Of a stretch of 64,000 bases of DNA, positions 9,560 to 22,230 are shown one piece after another. This stretch comes from Annona cherimola (lineage: Eukaryota > Streptophyta > Magnoliopsida > Magnoliales > Annonaceae), in NCBI GenBank assembly GCA_030490835.1, contig CM059971.1, positions 26,033,817-26,097,816 on the forward strand, in the 5' to 3' direction. How positions within the stretch are numbered: the stretch's first letter is position 1; each line of letters opens with the position of its first letter. A program made the translations under genes and the position numbers. The notes under the pieces are model-generated. The model was not told the origin of the DNA. It searched no databases and worked only from the letters and a program-made list of their open reading frames with translations.

Positions 9560-12164
9560 GAATGCCTCCAAAATATAAGAGCACTACTACGAAAAAGCAA
9601 AGAATGTTCATGAAAGCTTCTAAGAGTCTTTAGCATTCAGGTGTGTTTATATGAATTTTTTCTTTGCATATTGAATTAATCCAACTGCACATTATTGTTA
9701 AAAATTATAATCTGTTATTGATATTTGTTATTATTTTAATTATGATTGCTAACTTTATCAGTTTTTGAGCAGGTCCATCTAATAATAACATGCGCAAAGG
9801 ACATGAGAGGATTAAATGCTTCAAAATTATTTGAAAATTAAAAGTAGGCCTTCGAAAGTTACTTTTCATGAAGGCACGTCACTAGCTATTAGGGCTAATA
9901 CTAGAAAACTTGTTAATTTCATAGGTTAGGTTGTTTGAACTACTACACCTTTAGACGTAGCAACTTGAACAAAGGTAAACAGTCAATGTAGTGAAAAAAA
10001 ATGTAAGCTCAAGTGAAAGTAAATAGCCATTTCATTATATATAAAACAAAGTTGTCAATAAAGTTTTTATTTTAGAATCTAATATTTACAATTATTCATC
10101 TTAAATTATCTTATTTTAATTTTTCAAGAAAGTTTGAAGCATCAAATGTTGGCTATAAGGATCGTTTTCAAATTTTAGTAATAGATATTATGAGGTGCTT
10201 ATATAGAGGGTAGCGTGGGTGCTTGTCAGAACATTATAAGAAATTTGAAACTGACAAAGATGATATAAATCCTGAAGACTAAAGTTATTTGGTAGAGTTT
10301 TATGACAATGACAAATTCAAGTTACAAAGAAAATTTTATAATAATTATATAAATTTAATAATGCTATTATGTTTATATATGTAAACTCATATCTATTATA
10401 GGAAAGAGTTCAAAAAACTTAGAAGCTTGAAAAAATAGTGTATTGAAACATACATGTGGCTCCAAATCCCATTCCGAAGTTGAAAAATTAATGGTTTATC
10501 TTTTTCTTTGCCGTTAATGTCATTATTTATATTTTTATTGAATTCTTATTAATGTTAAAATTCTAATTGATTTTATCTTTGTGCACTAAATTGTAGAAAA
10601 ATTAAAATAGTTGAGTGAAGAGATTAATAGATGACAATTGTCTTGCTCAACATACAATGAAAACTAAGGAGAAAAAGTTCAAATGGGTTGATCCAGTATT
10701 AGAAGATATACATGTATGTAATCACATAACTATTTTAAATTAATATGTTAAGTTTTTTATGCTAATATTCTTGCATAATATGAAATTTTAGGGTGTGTTT
10801 GAGAAGTGGAAAAAAAAATTTTGATGAAAAATTTTTAGTGCAGTGTAAAGTTTTTAGATTTGTAGGAAATGATGTGATATGATATGGATAATAATGATGA
10901 GCAAAAAGAATAAAGTTAAAAAATTGTATAGAAATTATTAAAAAGTCAAGCTAATTGTATGGAAAAATATAAAAAAAAATTAAAAAATAAGATAGTTATA
11001 GAGTTGAAAAGTTTTTGTTGGAAAAGTTTTTTGTTTGCCAAATACCCTCTTAATTAAATATATTGATAAAAATTCAAGCCAAGGATGTAATTTTTAGCTT
11101 CAATAGATATATGGTGTGCAATATTTACCTACTGTAAGTTAATTTAGACCCTATATCTTTAAAGAGCAATATATAAATTATTAAAGTTTAGGTCTATTAT
11201 AATTTTAACAACTTAGTAAATGTGATAACAATTGAATAAAATATATATTAGTTAAAAGTATGTCTAATATCCAAACTTTATTTGAAAAGGTTCAATATTT
11301 CGTTTCAATGTGATGATGACTACTTATTTTGGATTGCGCTATGTATTAGTAGCTAGCTACTAAAATAGTAGATAAATCTAATTATCCAATATCATTATAA
11401 TTTTGATTGTAGTTTGAATGTATTCAATTATCCTCAAAAGTGGAGAGTACACAAAAATATGACATTCCTACTTCAACAAATACAAAAATCTTTTCATAGG
11501 GATTTATTAATTCGGAATTTTTGCATGAATAGAATCTGAGAACAAAAGATTTATCATTTATTATTTGTTATCTACAAATTAAGAACATTATTTTAATAAA
11601 TTTATATTCTACTATTTTCTTTATCTTTAAAGTATAACATTTGCATTTGTTGACCTCAACTCAATTTATGTTAACTAGGCACAATTTTAAGAGTCTGTTG
11701 TTGAATTATCACAAGAAGGGCCTTTAAAAAAAACAAATGATAAAACTGTTATGCAAATTTTAGGCACCCTTTCAAAGTATTATCGCAATAAGTATGCAAG
11801 AAAAAACTCTAGAAATATCCACCTCAAAAATAGAAAGACAATAAAAAAAATTAGATCAAATGGAACAAAAAATAAAGACATTAAAGGCATCAATGGTAAA
11901 ACGAGAGAAACAAATTCAGGCTGAAATGAAGGAAAAAGTTCAAGCTATGTTTAAGAGAAAATGACATCTTTTTTTCAATATCTCAACATTCTTCAAATTA
12001 GTCAAAATCTTATATTAATTTCAAGATGTATATTTATAAATTATTTGGATACTACATTTATTTTTAAAAGACTTTCGTTTTTTTTATTTAGGCTAAATAT
12101 GGATGCTCTGAAGAAAGTTAAATCTAGATTGTGTCAAAACTTCTTTTCTACAGTCATGTTTTAA
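9560..12164 (+). pseudogene. CACTA second gene (TNPA-like) remnant
   Basis: Scattered coding-like stretches follow the transposase: MPPKYKSTTTKKQ at about 9562, SNVGYKDRFQ-like near 10145, LAQHTMKTKEKKFKWVDPVLEDIH at about 10645-10714, AQF followed by ELSQEGPL-like near 11680, and a charged helical end (EQKIKTLKASMVKREKQIQAEMK) at about 11860-11935 that would form a coiled coil. This arrangement matches the second gene of plant CACTA elements, often annotated as a plant transposase of the Ptta/En/Spm type. Stops and frame changes are frequent, and a MITE at 10791-11049 interrupts it. Confidence 0.6.
10791..11049 (+). mobile_element. MITE family 1, copy 2, nested in CACTA
   Basis: A 259-bp element with ends GGGTGTGTTTGAGAAG and GCCAAATACCCTC, flanked by TTA on both sides (10788-10790 and 11050-11052). 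The interior shares the AATGATGAGCAAAAAGAATA-type stretch with the 23049-23317 copy. Its position inside the second CACTA gene makes it younger than the CACTA element. Confidence 0.75.
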
Positions 12165-12401
12165 GAGAAATTCTCTGAATGATACTTTATCATTTTTTAG
12201 CTTTAAAGGATTGTATTACTTTGAAAAAACTGATATACTTTTGTTAACTTTTAAAATGATGTTGTGAATGAAAACTACTTAATTGAATGGGAATTGGTTC
12301 ACATTATTAGGATAAAATTATTTGATATTTATTAATTTATAAAAAAAAAGGCATTCGCACAAAAAATATTGATTTTGATAAAATTTTATTTATTATAAGT
12401 A

Positions 12402-12690
12402 TTTTTAGCAACAATCAAGTATTATTGCTATTATCAAATTAAGTCATGTTATATTATTATTTTTAGCAACAAAATTTTTTTATTGCTAATATTTTAATAT
12501 ATGGTAATAAGATTTTAATGTTGTAAAAATTACTTTAGCAACATAGGAATATCATTGCAAAGTTATTTTTAGCAACAATAAAATTATAATGTTGCTAATA
12601 TTTTCTACAATGCGGGTATCTACAACATGCCCACAACAAAATTTTATGGTCGCTAGAAACTTTTAGCAACATTTTTTTGATAAATAGCAA
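12402..12690 (+). repeat. CACTA 3' subterminal repeats (TTTTAGCAACA)
   Basis: The motif TTTTAGCAACA or a one-base variant recurs near 12403, 12461, 12533, 12566 and 12661, with inverted partners (TTGCTAAT, GTTGCTAATA) near 12483 and 12590. Arrays of short direct and inverted repeats just inside the terminus are the transposase-binding regions of CACTA elements. Here they adjoin the TTTTAGTG terminus. Confidence 0.75.
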
Positions 12691-12720
12691 CAAAATCCGC
12701 TGTTGATAAATGTCATTTTC

Positions 12721-12728
12721 TTTTAGTG
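12721..12728 (+). repeat. CACTA 3' terminus (TTTTAGTG)
   Basis: TTTTAGTG is the reverse complement of CACTAAAA, the diagnostic terminus of the superfamily. It lies immediately after the subterminal repeats. The adjacent CGC (12729-12731) would be the 3-bp target duplication, but the left partner cannot be checked without the 5' end. Confidence 0.7.
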
Positions 12729-12929
12729 CGCAGAAAAAATTACAGCATTCATGGGCAGGTGTGATACGACATGACTGCTTGGAAATTAACAATTACGGAA
12801 GGCGTGGATTTTGTGGAGGACAAGATCGCAGTAGGTAGCAATGTGACAATGGCATAAGCAAGTGAGGATCTTGAAAGCTGATACAAGATAAGTCCAATCA
12901 GTGTTAGGAGAGAAATGAGGGGTGAAAGT

Positions 12930-13130
12930 CGTGGCCGGCCGAGGCGGGTTGGTTGAGCCCAACCTTATCCTATATTTCAAAAATTTTATTTAAAATACTT
13001 TTTATATTAAGTTGAGATAAAATCGGTTTGATATTCAACTTTTTTAATAGGTATCAAGACAAACTTCATATCGTTATGGGGATAGCAACTGGGATGAAAA
13101 AGCGAGTCAAAGTTTAAAAATTTATATATA
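12930..13130 (+). mobile_element. Relative of the 26995-27517 hAT MITE, partial
   Basis: About 170 bp here parallels the left half of the hAT MITE at 26995-27517: CCTATCTCTACATTTTAAAA there versus CCTATATTTCAAAA here, and shared stretches around TTGGGATAAGGTCGG / TTGAGATAAAATCGG and AAAAATGCGAGTCAAG / AAAAAGCGAGTCAAAG. No clear termini or target duplication were found, so the limits are approximate. Confidence 0.45.
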
Positions 13131-13592
13131 TATTAATATAAATTTATACCTATGATAAATTTAAAGGTTAAATGAGTCAATATTTTATCATTTAGTGAGT
13201 AAAACATAATTGTCATAACAAAGCATGAGTAAAATTTTTTTAATAATTTCATTTACAACTTAACCTTAGTAAATACATGTATCACCCTTTAAAAAATATT
13301 GATATAAATTTTGGATTATAATTAAAACCGCTAAATTGCAAAATAATAATATTCATTTTTATAAGATATAAATAACATAGATAATATATTTTATTTCATT
13401 GATAAATATGTGAATGAAATAATGTGAACAACATATATGTAATTAAACAAGTTATGAAGCTAAACGTACATCAACATAAATCATATTCACATTAATAAGT
13501 TATAAAGTTAACACATTTATCCAACAAAACAACATTCACATAATTCATATAATTTATAAAAATAATTTACATGTTGTGGATCGAGACATAAT
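13131..13592. other. AT-rich sequence without recognised features
   Basis: No ORF longer than background, no tandem repeat and no inverted repeat stand out by eye. Confidence 0.4.
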
Positions 13593-13617
13593 CCCCCAAC
13601 CCCCCCCCCCCCCCCCC
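13593..13617 (+). repeat. Poly(C) tract
   Basis: Five C's, AA, then an 18-base C homopolymer. On the minus strand this is a G run that could form a G-quadruplex. The exact length is likely unreliable in any assembly. Confidence 0.85.
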
Positions 13618-13649
13618 TTTTCCCCGACATAATATTCCAACATAAAATT

Positions 13650-14450
13650 TTTCCACTATCCTATTTGGCCCAAGTGGTCAAATGGGCCTAATATTCTCCA
13701 ATTGAGCCCAAACTCCTTAAAGTCAAATCTAGTTGGTCCGAAACTTTCTAATTGAATTCAAGTCCTTTCAATTAGGTCCATAATACTTCATTTAAGCTCT
13801 CTTAAGCTCATTTCAATCCACTTATGTTCAATACATCAAATTCTACTTATTTTCTAGCCCGGTTGGGCATTTCACTTAGGCCTAAGTCCTTCTAGTTGGC
13901 CCACTAAGGCCGAGAGAACTTATATTGAGTTTATATTTTTCAAGTTGGGCCTAGAACTCCCAATTTGAGCCCAATAGGCCAAGAATACTTTACCCAGGCC
14001 CATTTCAGCTCAAACATTTCAATCAAATCTAGTTGGATTCAAAACTCTCCAAGAGACCAAAAGTCCTTAAAAGAAACTCATTTAGCCCAAGACCATTGAA
14101 ATAGCCAGTTTGTCTAAAATATTTTAGTCAAATTTGCTTAAGTCCAAAATTCTCTAAAAGGTCCCAAGGTGATTCATTTTGTTCCACATTTCCCAACCGG
14201 AGCCAGAAATTTTCAATTATCTTACTTAGGCTCAAAACCTTCTATTTAAGTTAAGAGTACTTATATTAAGCCTAAAGCCTTCTAGCATGCATGGTTGGGT
14301 CTAAAACCCTAAAGTCAGCCCAATTAGGCTCAAAACCCTCAAAGGAGATCCAATTGGGCCTAAAACTATGAAGATTAGCTTAATTAGGCTCCAAGACTTC
14401 TCATCAACCTAGGATGGCCAAAACACTTTTTGAAAGTTGGTTAAATCTAA
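13650..14450. repeat. Degenerate interspersed repeat rich in GGCCYAA / AATTGGGCCTAAAA
   Basis: About 800 bp built of loosely similar phrases such as CAATTGAGCCCAAA, AATTAGGCTCAAAACC and AATTGGGCCTAAAAC, in mixed order with CTTCTAGTTGG-type connectors. It looks like an old tandem or satellite-like array decayed past a fixed period. I see no coding potential. Confidence 0.55.
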
Positions 14451-14474
14451 ATTTTCCCTTAAAAATTAAATCCA

Positions 14475-14632
14475 AAACTATATGCGAGACATGCTGGCTC
14501 GCTGTGTAAATTCAGAAGTTGTGTATAGAATACACTAACTTGTTATGTAAATCCAAAGGTTGCATGTGGAAGACATTAAGTTGCTATGTAAATTCAGAAG
14601 TTGTGTGCAAAATGTGTGACTTGCTTTGTAAG
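14475..14632. repeat. Tandem repeat, about 42-bp unit, near four copies
   Basis: Units of the form CTTGCTATGTAAATTCAGAAG followed by TTGTGTGNAAAATGNNTNA repeat with a period of about 42 bp from the GGCTCGCTGTGTAAATTC copy to the final CTTGCTTTGTAA. Copies differ at several positions. Confidence 0.7.
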
Positions 14633-14639
14633 GATATTA

Positions 14640-15242
14640 TTATAGCTAATAGGCCTCTCTTTAACCCCAAACTAAGCTATTGTTAGTCAATAGGCTAAGT
14701 ATAATGAGTCGTAATATATGGCGACATGTACTCACCAAGTCACTAGAGTTATGCCACCTAACAACATGTATTCTATTTATTTTTATTAATCATATCGCTT
14801 GATCAATATGCAACTTATCCATGTCATGAATGTATGACAACATACTTTAATTCTACATTTGTGTTTTTATTAGACATAATTTTCCATGCACGTATTGTAT
14901 TAAGCTCTTTTAATCAAGGATTTTCTCTTCAGAAATATAAAATTAAAGTATGAAATACAATGCAAAATATTTCTGTAATATTCCTTTCAAACTCAGTAAA
15001 AAAGAATTAAATGCTCTAAATTTTATGGGGATGATTAGCTAAGCATTTATTTCTTAAAAACTAAAAAACAGAATGGAAATTTTGAACTCATTTTTCTCGC
15101 CATTCAAAAAGAGACCGGAACAAAATCCGAAATGACAAAATTTAATATTTGAATTAAATATATTTATGCCCATATAAAGTAAGAAATTAAAAAATATATT
15201 TAAAAATTAAAATATACAAATTTATTACTTTGCTATAAAAAA
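14640..15242. other. Non-coding sequence, nothing recognised
   Basis: AT-rich with short low-complexity runs. No supported gene or repeat. Confidence 0.4.
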
Positions 15243-15676
15243 AAAATCTTATACCTACGACATTTGGCCATAGTTCTTATTATACTCACAATATTTCAAA
15301 ATTTTCTTTTATATTTACAATATTTTACTCTAAATTCCTATCATGCTTATACGGTTCAAACCTACTACATTGAAAAATAATTTTACCCCTCTATAATTTT
15401 TAATAAAAATAATTTAACCTAATATGATTCAATTAATGTTAGTAAATTATTAATTTGTGACATCGAGTGATTCAAATCTCATATTAGGGCTAAATTGTTT
15501 CAATTAGAAAAAATTAAAGGGGAAAAATAGTATTTTTAATAGGATAATTGACTTTTTTTTACTGAATAGATATAATAGGAATTTGAATGAAATGTTATAA
15601 ATATAAAGAAATCTTTGAATATGGTAGATATATTAGAAATTAAAGCAAATGTTGTGAGTGTAAGATACGATTTTTA
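15243..15676. mobile_element. Foldback MITE (long inverted repeat)
   Basis: About 434 bp forming an imperfect palindrome over nearly its whole length. The left arm (ATCTTATACCTACGACATTTGG, TATCATGCTTATACGG, TTTACCCCTCTATAATTTTT) pairs with the right arm (AAAAAATTAAAGGGG, GATATAATAGGAATTTGAAT, CAAATGTTGTGAGTGTAAG). The centre is near 15450. Such hairpin elements are typical non-autonomous DNA transposons; the superfamily cannot be told. Confidence 0.65.
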
Positions 15677-18340
15677 CTAGTTGTATAATATCTTAATCCA
15701 TATATATGGAGACTATTGCAGTGTTGTTGTGCAGCACTACAGTTAGGCAATGTGGTGTAAGATGGGGTCCACATATTATAATATAATAATTCTTTATACG
15801 ATCATTTATCTGCATAAAAATTACAATCAAAATCTCATATGGATATCAAACCAACTTAGCTATGCAAGTGTTGACATTAAAACAACTAAAAGATTGACAT
15901 GAGTGTATATAAAGGTGCATAGTGTAAGAGGTATTGGGTATGAAATTGGGTAGAGTTATTTGCCTCATTTGCCTCTTTCATGAAGTTGTTATTTATAAGT
16001 TGCCCATTTATTCAAGATTTTGACACTACAAAGGCATGTTCCAAATTGCATAAATTTTTTGTATTAAATCTGTATTATTGTTTCTAAAATAATTTTCCAC
16101 CTTCCAAGATAGTTTTTCAATTTTCAACCCAACTTCACAGATTTCGGATATAATTTTACTTATTCCTAAAGTAAATCATTACAATTTTATTCCATATACA
16201 GGCTCGATCCAAGAATCTCATATTATTTGAAATACTCTTAAATGAATTATATTTTTAATATCTAAACTATCGAAAATCTAATAAAAATTTAATTTTTATA
16301 TAAGTAAATGATTATATAAAATATTAATACATTTAGATACATGCTTCATCTTGACTGGCGCGCAGTCCAACAACCCTGTAGTCTACCCGATCAACAGTTC
16401 TGATTATCAGCCATGTTTCAACGGGAGCAGGACTAGAGGATTGCGTAGAAATTCCCATGCAACCTAGGGGACCCAATGCTAGCTCTTAGTGCCTAGTTGC
16501 CCACATAAAATAATTGTGACGTATAAAGGATAAGGCACGTTGGCCAGCCTTTCAAGCAAAGACACACTCACAAGTCACAGTCCACTCATGCTGCACCATC
16601 ATTTGAAGGGCGCATGTCCGTAATCCATTTATGAAACATGCCACTAATATTTAAGCAATCATTTATTTTGTTGTTGTGATTATAATTATGGCACTCCTAA
16701 GATTAAAATATTTTACATCTAATTAATGGATGAATGTTTTAAATCTTGACATTTAAGGTAAAATGTAAAAATAAATACAACTAGAGACATTAGAATTTAT
16801 TTGGATAAAATTCTGAAACTGAAATTTATTTTTAAAAAGATATTATGTAAGGTGATCCGGTGTTAGGATTACGATAATATTGATGCTAGTGTCAATGCGA
16901 TGCTTTGATGCATGTACTGCGTTACGAGCTGACGCAGAGCACTGTATAATTGGACCCTTTTTCTTTTTCCGAATTGACAGTTTATGTCAAATTGTCAATG
17001 CGCTAGCGTGCAAGGAAAGAGCATCCACAGGAGCAGAACGCGAGCCGATGAGGTGAAGCACTCTCCATCACCCTCCATCCAAAGGGACTGGCAAGCATTA
17101 AGATGAGGCTTTGCTTTTTCTAACCAGGTTATAATTACAAATAATCCTTTTTATTTTTAATATTGAAATATTTAATGAATAATTTATTTTATTCTTTACA
17201 TTTAACATTTTTTGTTTAGCAAGGCAACCAAGTTTCAATCAAGTTAAATATATGCGGGCCATATTTGTTGAAAATATATATTCGTAATTAAATTATAAAA
17301 TTTTAAATCTATTTATATACATAGAATATAACAATACTTTATGAAATTATTTATTAACATAATAATAAGAATTTAGACAGTTTAGAAGTTAAAAATATAG
17401 CTTTAAAATTAATATTTAATTTTAAATAATTTTATTACATTGATTTTATACATTTATAGATATAGTGATCTAGATAAATAAAAAGACTTACATAACCATA
17501 CAAATAATATTAAATATAATAGAAGAAATAAACTTTTCATCAAACATCAAAATATTAAAAGTGAAAATGATTATATAGAAAGCAAAACACTTAAAAAGTG
17601 TCTCCTTAACGATGTAAGTCCCTTTTGCGAAAAAAGAATGCGAGTCCCTTTTTATGCATGTGCAAGCATTATCTATTTTTAAAAATTTTTATTCTTTCAT
17701 AGATAAATGGTATCAAGCAAATTCTTTTTACATATGAAATTTTTAATTTTTAATTGTAAAATTCAAAATATTTTATTTTCAAATTTGAAAAATTAAAATA
17801 TAAATTTTGAGTAGTAAAAAGATCTTATTTGGGCCCAATAGCAAAAAAAATAAAGATTGCTCGAACATCAAAGTGAGGCTCATTATATATACTCATCATT
17901 CGAACCATTTATTAATTAATAGTAATTTTATTCACATTGAATTAATTAAAAAACAGATTCATAGTATGTGTATCCCAAGGTTATTAACATTCATAGATAA
18001 GACTTAAACAATTAAAATAGAAGGATTGCTTTTATATTTTTATTGGATCCATACGTTACATTATGTTTGAAATAATAAAGAGTAATTATTGGACCTTCTT
18101 TTCATTTTAAATTTTGATTTTTTCCTCTTTTTTTATTTTAGAGAGTTAATTTCAAATGTACCTGTGGACTATATGCTTGTGATTAGAGTATGCCTATTTG
18201 ATTTTTATGATTAACAAATAAATTGAAATATTATTTAATCGAACACATGTATGTGTGCAGTGTAGTTAGAGTATATTTCTAAATGAATAAGTTAAAGAAG
18301 TAATAAAACTAAAGCCAAGTATTTAAATCCATATCTTGCA
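15677..18340. other. Intergenic sequence, nothing recognised
   Basis: About 2.7 kb of AT-rich DNA. A less AT-rich patch (about 16350-16640 and 16860-17120) has no long ORF, splice structure or repeat that I can identify. One 66-codon ORF at 17807-18007 has no recognisable features and is at background length. Confidence 0.4.
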
Positions 18341-19930
18341 TTTAAGGGGGTAAAGTAGCATTTAAGTCAACTTTAGACTCAACTTGGATGAACTTGATAA
18401 CAAAGTTGACTTCAATAGTGATCTCCATGTATCTTCAATCCATAACCAGTTTTTAGCAAAAGTTCAAGAAATGATGTCAGACTTAAGTCAACTTTAACAT
18501 AAGCTTAATATAACCTGAATGAAGTCTCACACTAAGTCAACTTCAACTATGAATAAGAGTGCAACTTGAATGGGATTGAGCTTGAACCTAATTCGTCAAA
18601 CTTGAATCATAATAATATTTGAACTTACATTTTTATAACCCAAATGCAAAAAACTCAATTTGTAAATATGATATAGTTAAGGTTCAAATAAATAGCTTGA
18701 TTTTTCATTTTCCATATTTATTATAGAATATATTATATACATAATTTCTAAACAATATTTCTTCGTATTTATATATTTTATATTATTTATATTTATGTTT
18801 TGAATATATGATTGAACCAATTTAGGTTGACTATTTATTTATTTTTTTATTACATTTTTTATTGTTATTGTATATTCATATGGAATTATCGGCTTGTTAT
18901 TATTACCTAAAATGTAAATTGATCAACCTTGATTTTAACCCAAAACTTAATGTGAACTCGATTTTCGTAAATTGGTTTTGTGTTTAAATTTTGCAAACAT
19001 GGTTAAAGTGAAAATTAGGGTTTAAATTTTATAAAAGGGCTCATGTTAAAATTAAGGCAAACTCGAGTAGCATAAGCCTAAGTTGCATATTTAGCCATGA
19101 CATCAAAGGTACCAAAGCAAAAAAAAAAAAAAAGTCGCTCCTCAAATCAATCTTATTAGTGACTAAGATGAAGTTGAAGTCCAAGACGTTGAATCAACCA
19201 TCAACTTAGAGTGCACCTAAGCAAAATGAGTATCTAAAAGTATGAAAACATGGTCAAGAATTGAAGTTGTACATCAAGTTGACTTCAACTTCAGCCTCAG
19301 TGAAGTTACATGTCGAGTTAACTTTCTTTGTGACTTTAGATGTGCCAAGGTCAACATACAAGTTTGAAGTTCTACATGAAAGAAAAAGTCATATCTTAAG
19401 TAGATTTGAGTTGTATTTTTAGTAAAGTCATAACTCAAATCAACTGAAGCATCCACTTGAATGTAATTGTTAAAGATAGGTTTTTTCAAATACACACAAC
19501 GATGTGAAGTCGCTTCTTAGATTTTCATTAGCAACTTAGTTGAAGTTGAGGTTTAAGTCGACTTAACCATTAACTTAGAGTGCACTTGAGCAAATAGAGT
19601 ACGTAGAAGCATGTTGAAGTGAAGTCACATATTTATGTTGTTTCAATTTTGATTTAGGTGAAGTTGCATTCTAAGTTGAATTCGCATGCAAGTTTAGGTT
19701 CCAGACCCTACATAAAAAGTCAAATATTTTAACTTCAAAATAAAATTTTACCCCAAGTAGACTTCACATGTGACTTAGATAAAGTTCAACTTTAAGTTAA
19801 CTTTATATACGAATTAGATTATCTTTAGAAATTAGAAGGATTCTACAAGGTACACCAAATTATGAAGTCATAAGTAAAGTCAAATCCAAACGCAACTTGA
19901 GGTGAAGTTACATCCTAAGTCAACTCCACT
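18340..19930. repeat. AAGTCAACTT-rich region with a ~370-bp duplicated unit
   Basis: The self-complementary motif AAGTCAACTT / AAGTTGACTT and relatives (AGTTGAAGT) occur dozens of times across 1.6 kb. At larger scale, 19134-19500 and 19505-19870 are diverged tandem copies: CTTAGAGTGCACCTAAGCAA (19205) recurs as CTTAGAGTGCACTTGAGCAA (19574), a spacing of about 369 bp, and flanking phrases line up. It resembles a decayed satellite or a repeat-rich part of an unidentified transposon. Confidence 0.6.
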
Positions 19931-21870
19931 ATATTGTAAAACTGTAAAAGAAATATAAATATTAGAATATTAAATGTGCTCCAACCACTCTGTCGGGTCT
20001 AACTCCACTATTATAAAAAAACATTGAAGATTGAATATAAAGAGTTGTTGAAATATTTGATGTGCTTACCTTCCATCATCAAAGTTATTAAGTGTTGTAA
20101 ACAACTTTTAAAGTTCTTGAAGTGCTACACTCGTTGCTACTTTTACAAATCAACTTCTTCATCATTATAAGAGCTTCTTATGCTTGTTGTCTACACAAGT
20201 GCAATTTCTTTCATTATGTTATATTTATTTAGTTTGTTGTATTGTTTTAGTATTGAAAATCAACTCTAAAAAAAGCAAAATAGACATTCGTTGAAGTGTA
20301 TCTTACAAATTATTTTGCTTGCTTCGTATAAGCCCCGTAGAGCTAAAATCTAAATTATATAGCGAACATATAGAATATATAATAGTGAATATATTAAAAT
20401 TTTGAAATGGAAGGGATGTTTGAAAGATCGAAGTAGAGAGGTTATTCCAAACTATTATATTCTTTTATGTAATTTGACTGTTGTGTCTACTTCATATCGG
20501 CATAATATTTCCTCTCTTAGCAATTGTTTATTCAAGAGGACTTGATTAAACAATTAGTAAATTATTTAAAGTTTTAGTAACCTACTTCACTTATCCTCTA
20601 TTGCCTAGGCCTATTTCTTATGATTGACAAGAATTTTGTTTACCTTAATTTCAAATATATGAAGTTTTAAAAGTTCTATTCATACTCAATAAATACGTTA
20701 TCAATTTGAAATATACCTGATTCATCACTTGCCATTAATTTGGATGAGTTAAAGTTTTGTAAATGCTAAGATTATAATTGGTGCTCCAACATCTTTTAAA
20801 CCGATGCTTACAGATCCATTGTCCTTCATTGGCAACCACTCAGTGGCAGATCAGAGCTAACTAATGAGATGTTGATGCTAAAATCACACCCCTACCCTTT
20901 TCAACGGGCTAATCAATGCTCCCACCATGATCTGGTCACTAAATAAGCATTGTCAAGTATCTCTTTCACGCATTCCTTGCGCCACACTCCTCGGTTCTGA
21001 TAATCTAGCATTTAAAACTTTCTCATGGGGCCGCCACAATGGCATCGTCGTGGTAAAAACTGTTTACCGCAAACAGGCACATCGAGTCTCGAATATCGCG
21101 CAATCCTGACTATGTGCACGTGTGAGTTTTTCAATATCCCTCAACGTGGAGGAGTTTAGAAATCCCTGTATGAGAGTTTACAAATTTCTCCTGATATAAA
21201 GGTATTTACAAAAACATCTTTTCATGATTACTTAATTATAATACCAATTGTCACATTGTATAGTGTCGATAAAAAAAATTTTTGATAGAAAACATTTAAA
21301 ACTTTAATTACCTAATGAAAATTAAAAACTTTTTTTAAAAAATCAACGTTCTTACAACTGCATGCCCATTTGATCCTACTGCTTGAGGAGCGTAATCTCT
21401 TAGTTGGTTTTATTTATTTATTTATTTTATCAGAGTTCAATACTAGCAGAAAGACTAGAACTAGTACACGAACTCATCGATCATGTCCCAAAGCCGCCTG
21501 TTGCAGAGATGCGTGTTAGTGGTACTACGGAGGACGAACTAGAATAGGCAACTCCTAAAATCCGAAATTCCATTAGCAAGCAGAAAATCACGAAAATCCT
21601 AAATTTCACATACAAGCAAAAAATCCCATAATTCATAATCCACACTTCATTTTCCCTACCAATTTAGTTAGATTGGTTTTAGATTGCGGTATGGCTGCAG
21701 TCACCTTTTTCTTGTCTTTTCCAACCGTTTTTCTCGTTGTCTAATAACAGCTACAGGAAAACCAAATCTGGAATATATCCATAGAATAGCAGTAGTAGAA
21801 CCGAATCCAGTTTAAGATCGATGCTCACATTCGGGAAGACAAGGAGATGATCGTCGCTAATGCTCCAATG
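19931..21870. other. Intergenic sequence, nothing recognised
   Basis: No ORF with family features. A small ORF at 20927-21109 (60 codons) has no recognisable motif. Confidence 0.4.
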
Positions 21871-22230
21871 CTAACAATCCTTCGTCATCTTCCCAATCAT
21901 TGCCACATTAAATCTATCCAACTGTGAAAATTGGCAGATCTCTGCCCCATAAATCACAATATCCTTTGCTTCTCCTAGTCTAGCATTCTCAAATCTAACC
22001 ACCACATGCATCAGATCTGGCGCCATTGCCAGCGATATGGGTGAATTCAATACCAGCAGCCCCTCCAGCAATAAAGCCGCCTCTCCCACCTCCATTAGCG
22101 CTCGCAAACATGGCCTTGGTGCATTCCTTCCTACAAGAACTCTGACATTGTCATCCACTGCCTTAAGGCCCAGATTCTTCCATCGATGATAGAGGAGATA
22201 AATGCAACAAGCTAAGACTTTGCAACCCAA
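21871..22230 (-). CDS. Unrecognised 119-codon ORF
   Basis: An ATG-to-stop frame of 119 codons on the minus strand in DNA less AT-rich than its surroundings. The product would have a hydrophobic N-terminus (MGCKVLACCIYLLYH), then a helical-looking middle (RALMEVGEAALLLEGLLVLNS), and no signature I recognise. It might be an exon of a lost gene, part of a transposon, or chance. No promoter, partner exon or paralogue is visible nearby. The codon pattern (frequent GCN, GTN, CTN) is more gene-like than most ORFs in the region. Confidence 0.22.
   Translation of the reverse strand: MGCKVLACCIYLLYHRWKNLGLKAVDDNVRVLVGRNAPRPCLRALMEVGEAALLLEGLLVLNSPISLAMAPDLMHVVVRFENARLGEAKDIVIYGAEICQFSQLDRFNVAMIGKMTKDC

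Larger units (their letters stand above)
5028..12728 (+). mobile_element. CACTA (En/Spm) DNA transposon, decayed, with nested insertions
   Basis: Defined by a TNPD-type transposase remnant (5028 to about 9090), a second gene remnant with a coiled-coil end (about 9560-12160) and a 3' terminus ending TTTTAGTG at 12721-12728, the reverse complement of the CACTA start typical of the superfamily. Subterminal repeats precede this terminus (12402-12690). The 5' terminus was not found, so the true start lies upstream of 5028 or has been lost. Two elements sit inside: a LINE fragment (7071-7770) and a family 1 MITE (10791-11049). Confidence 0.85.
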
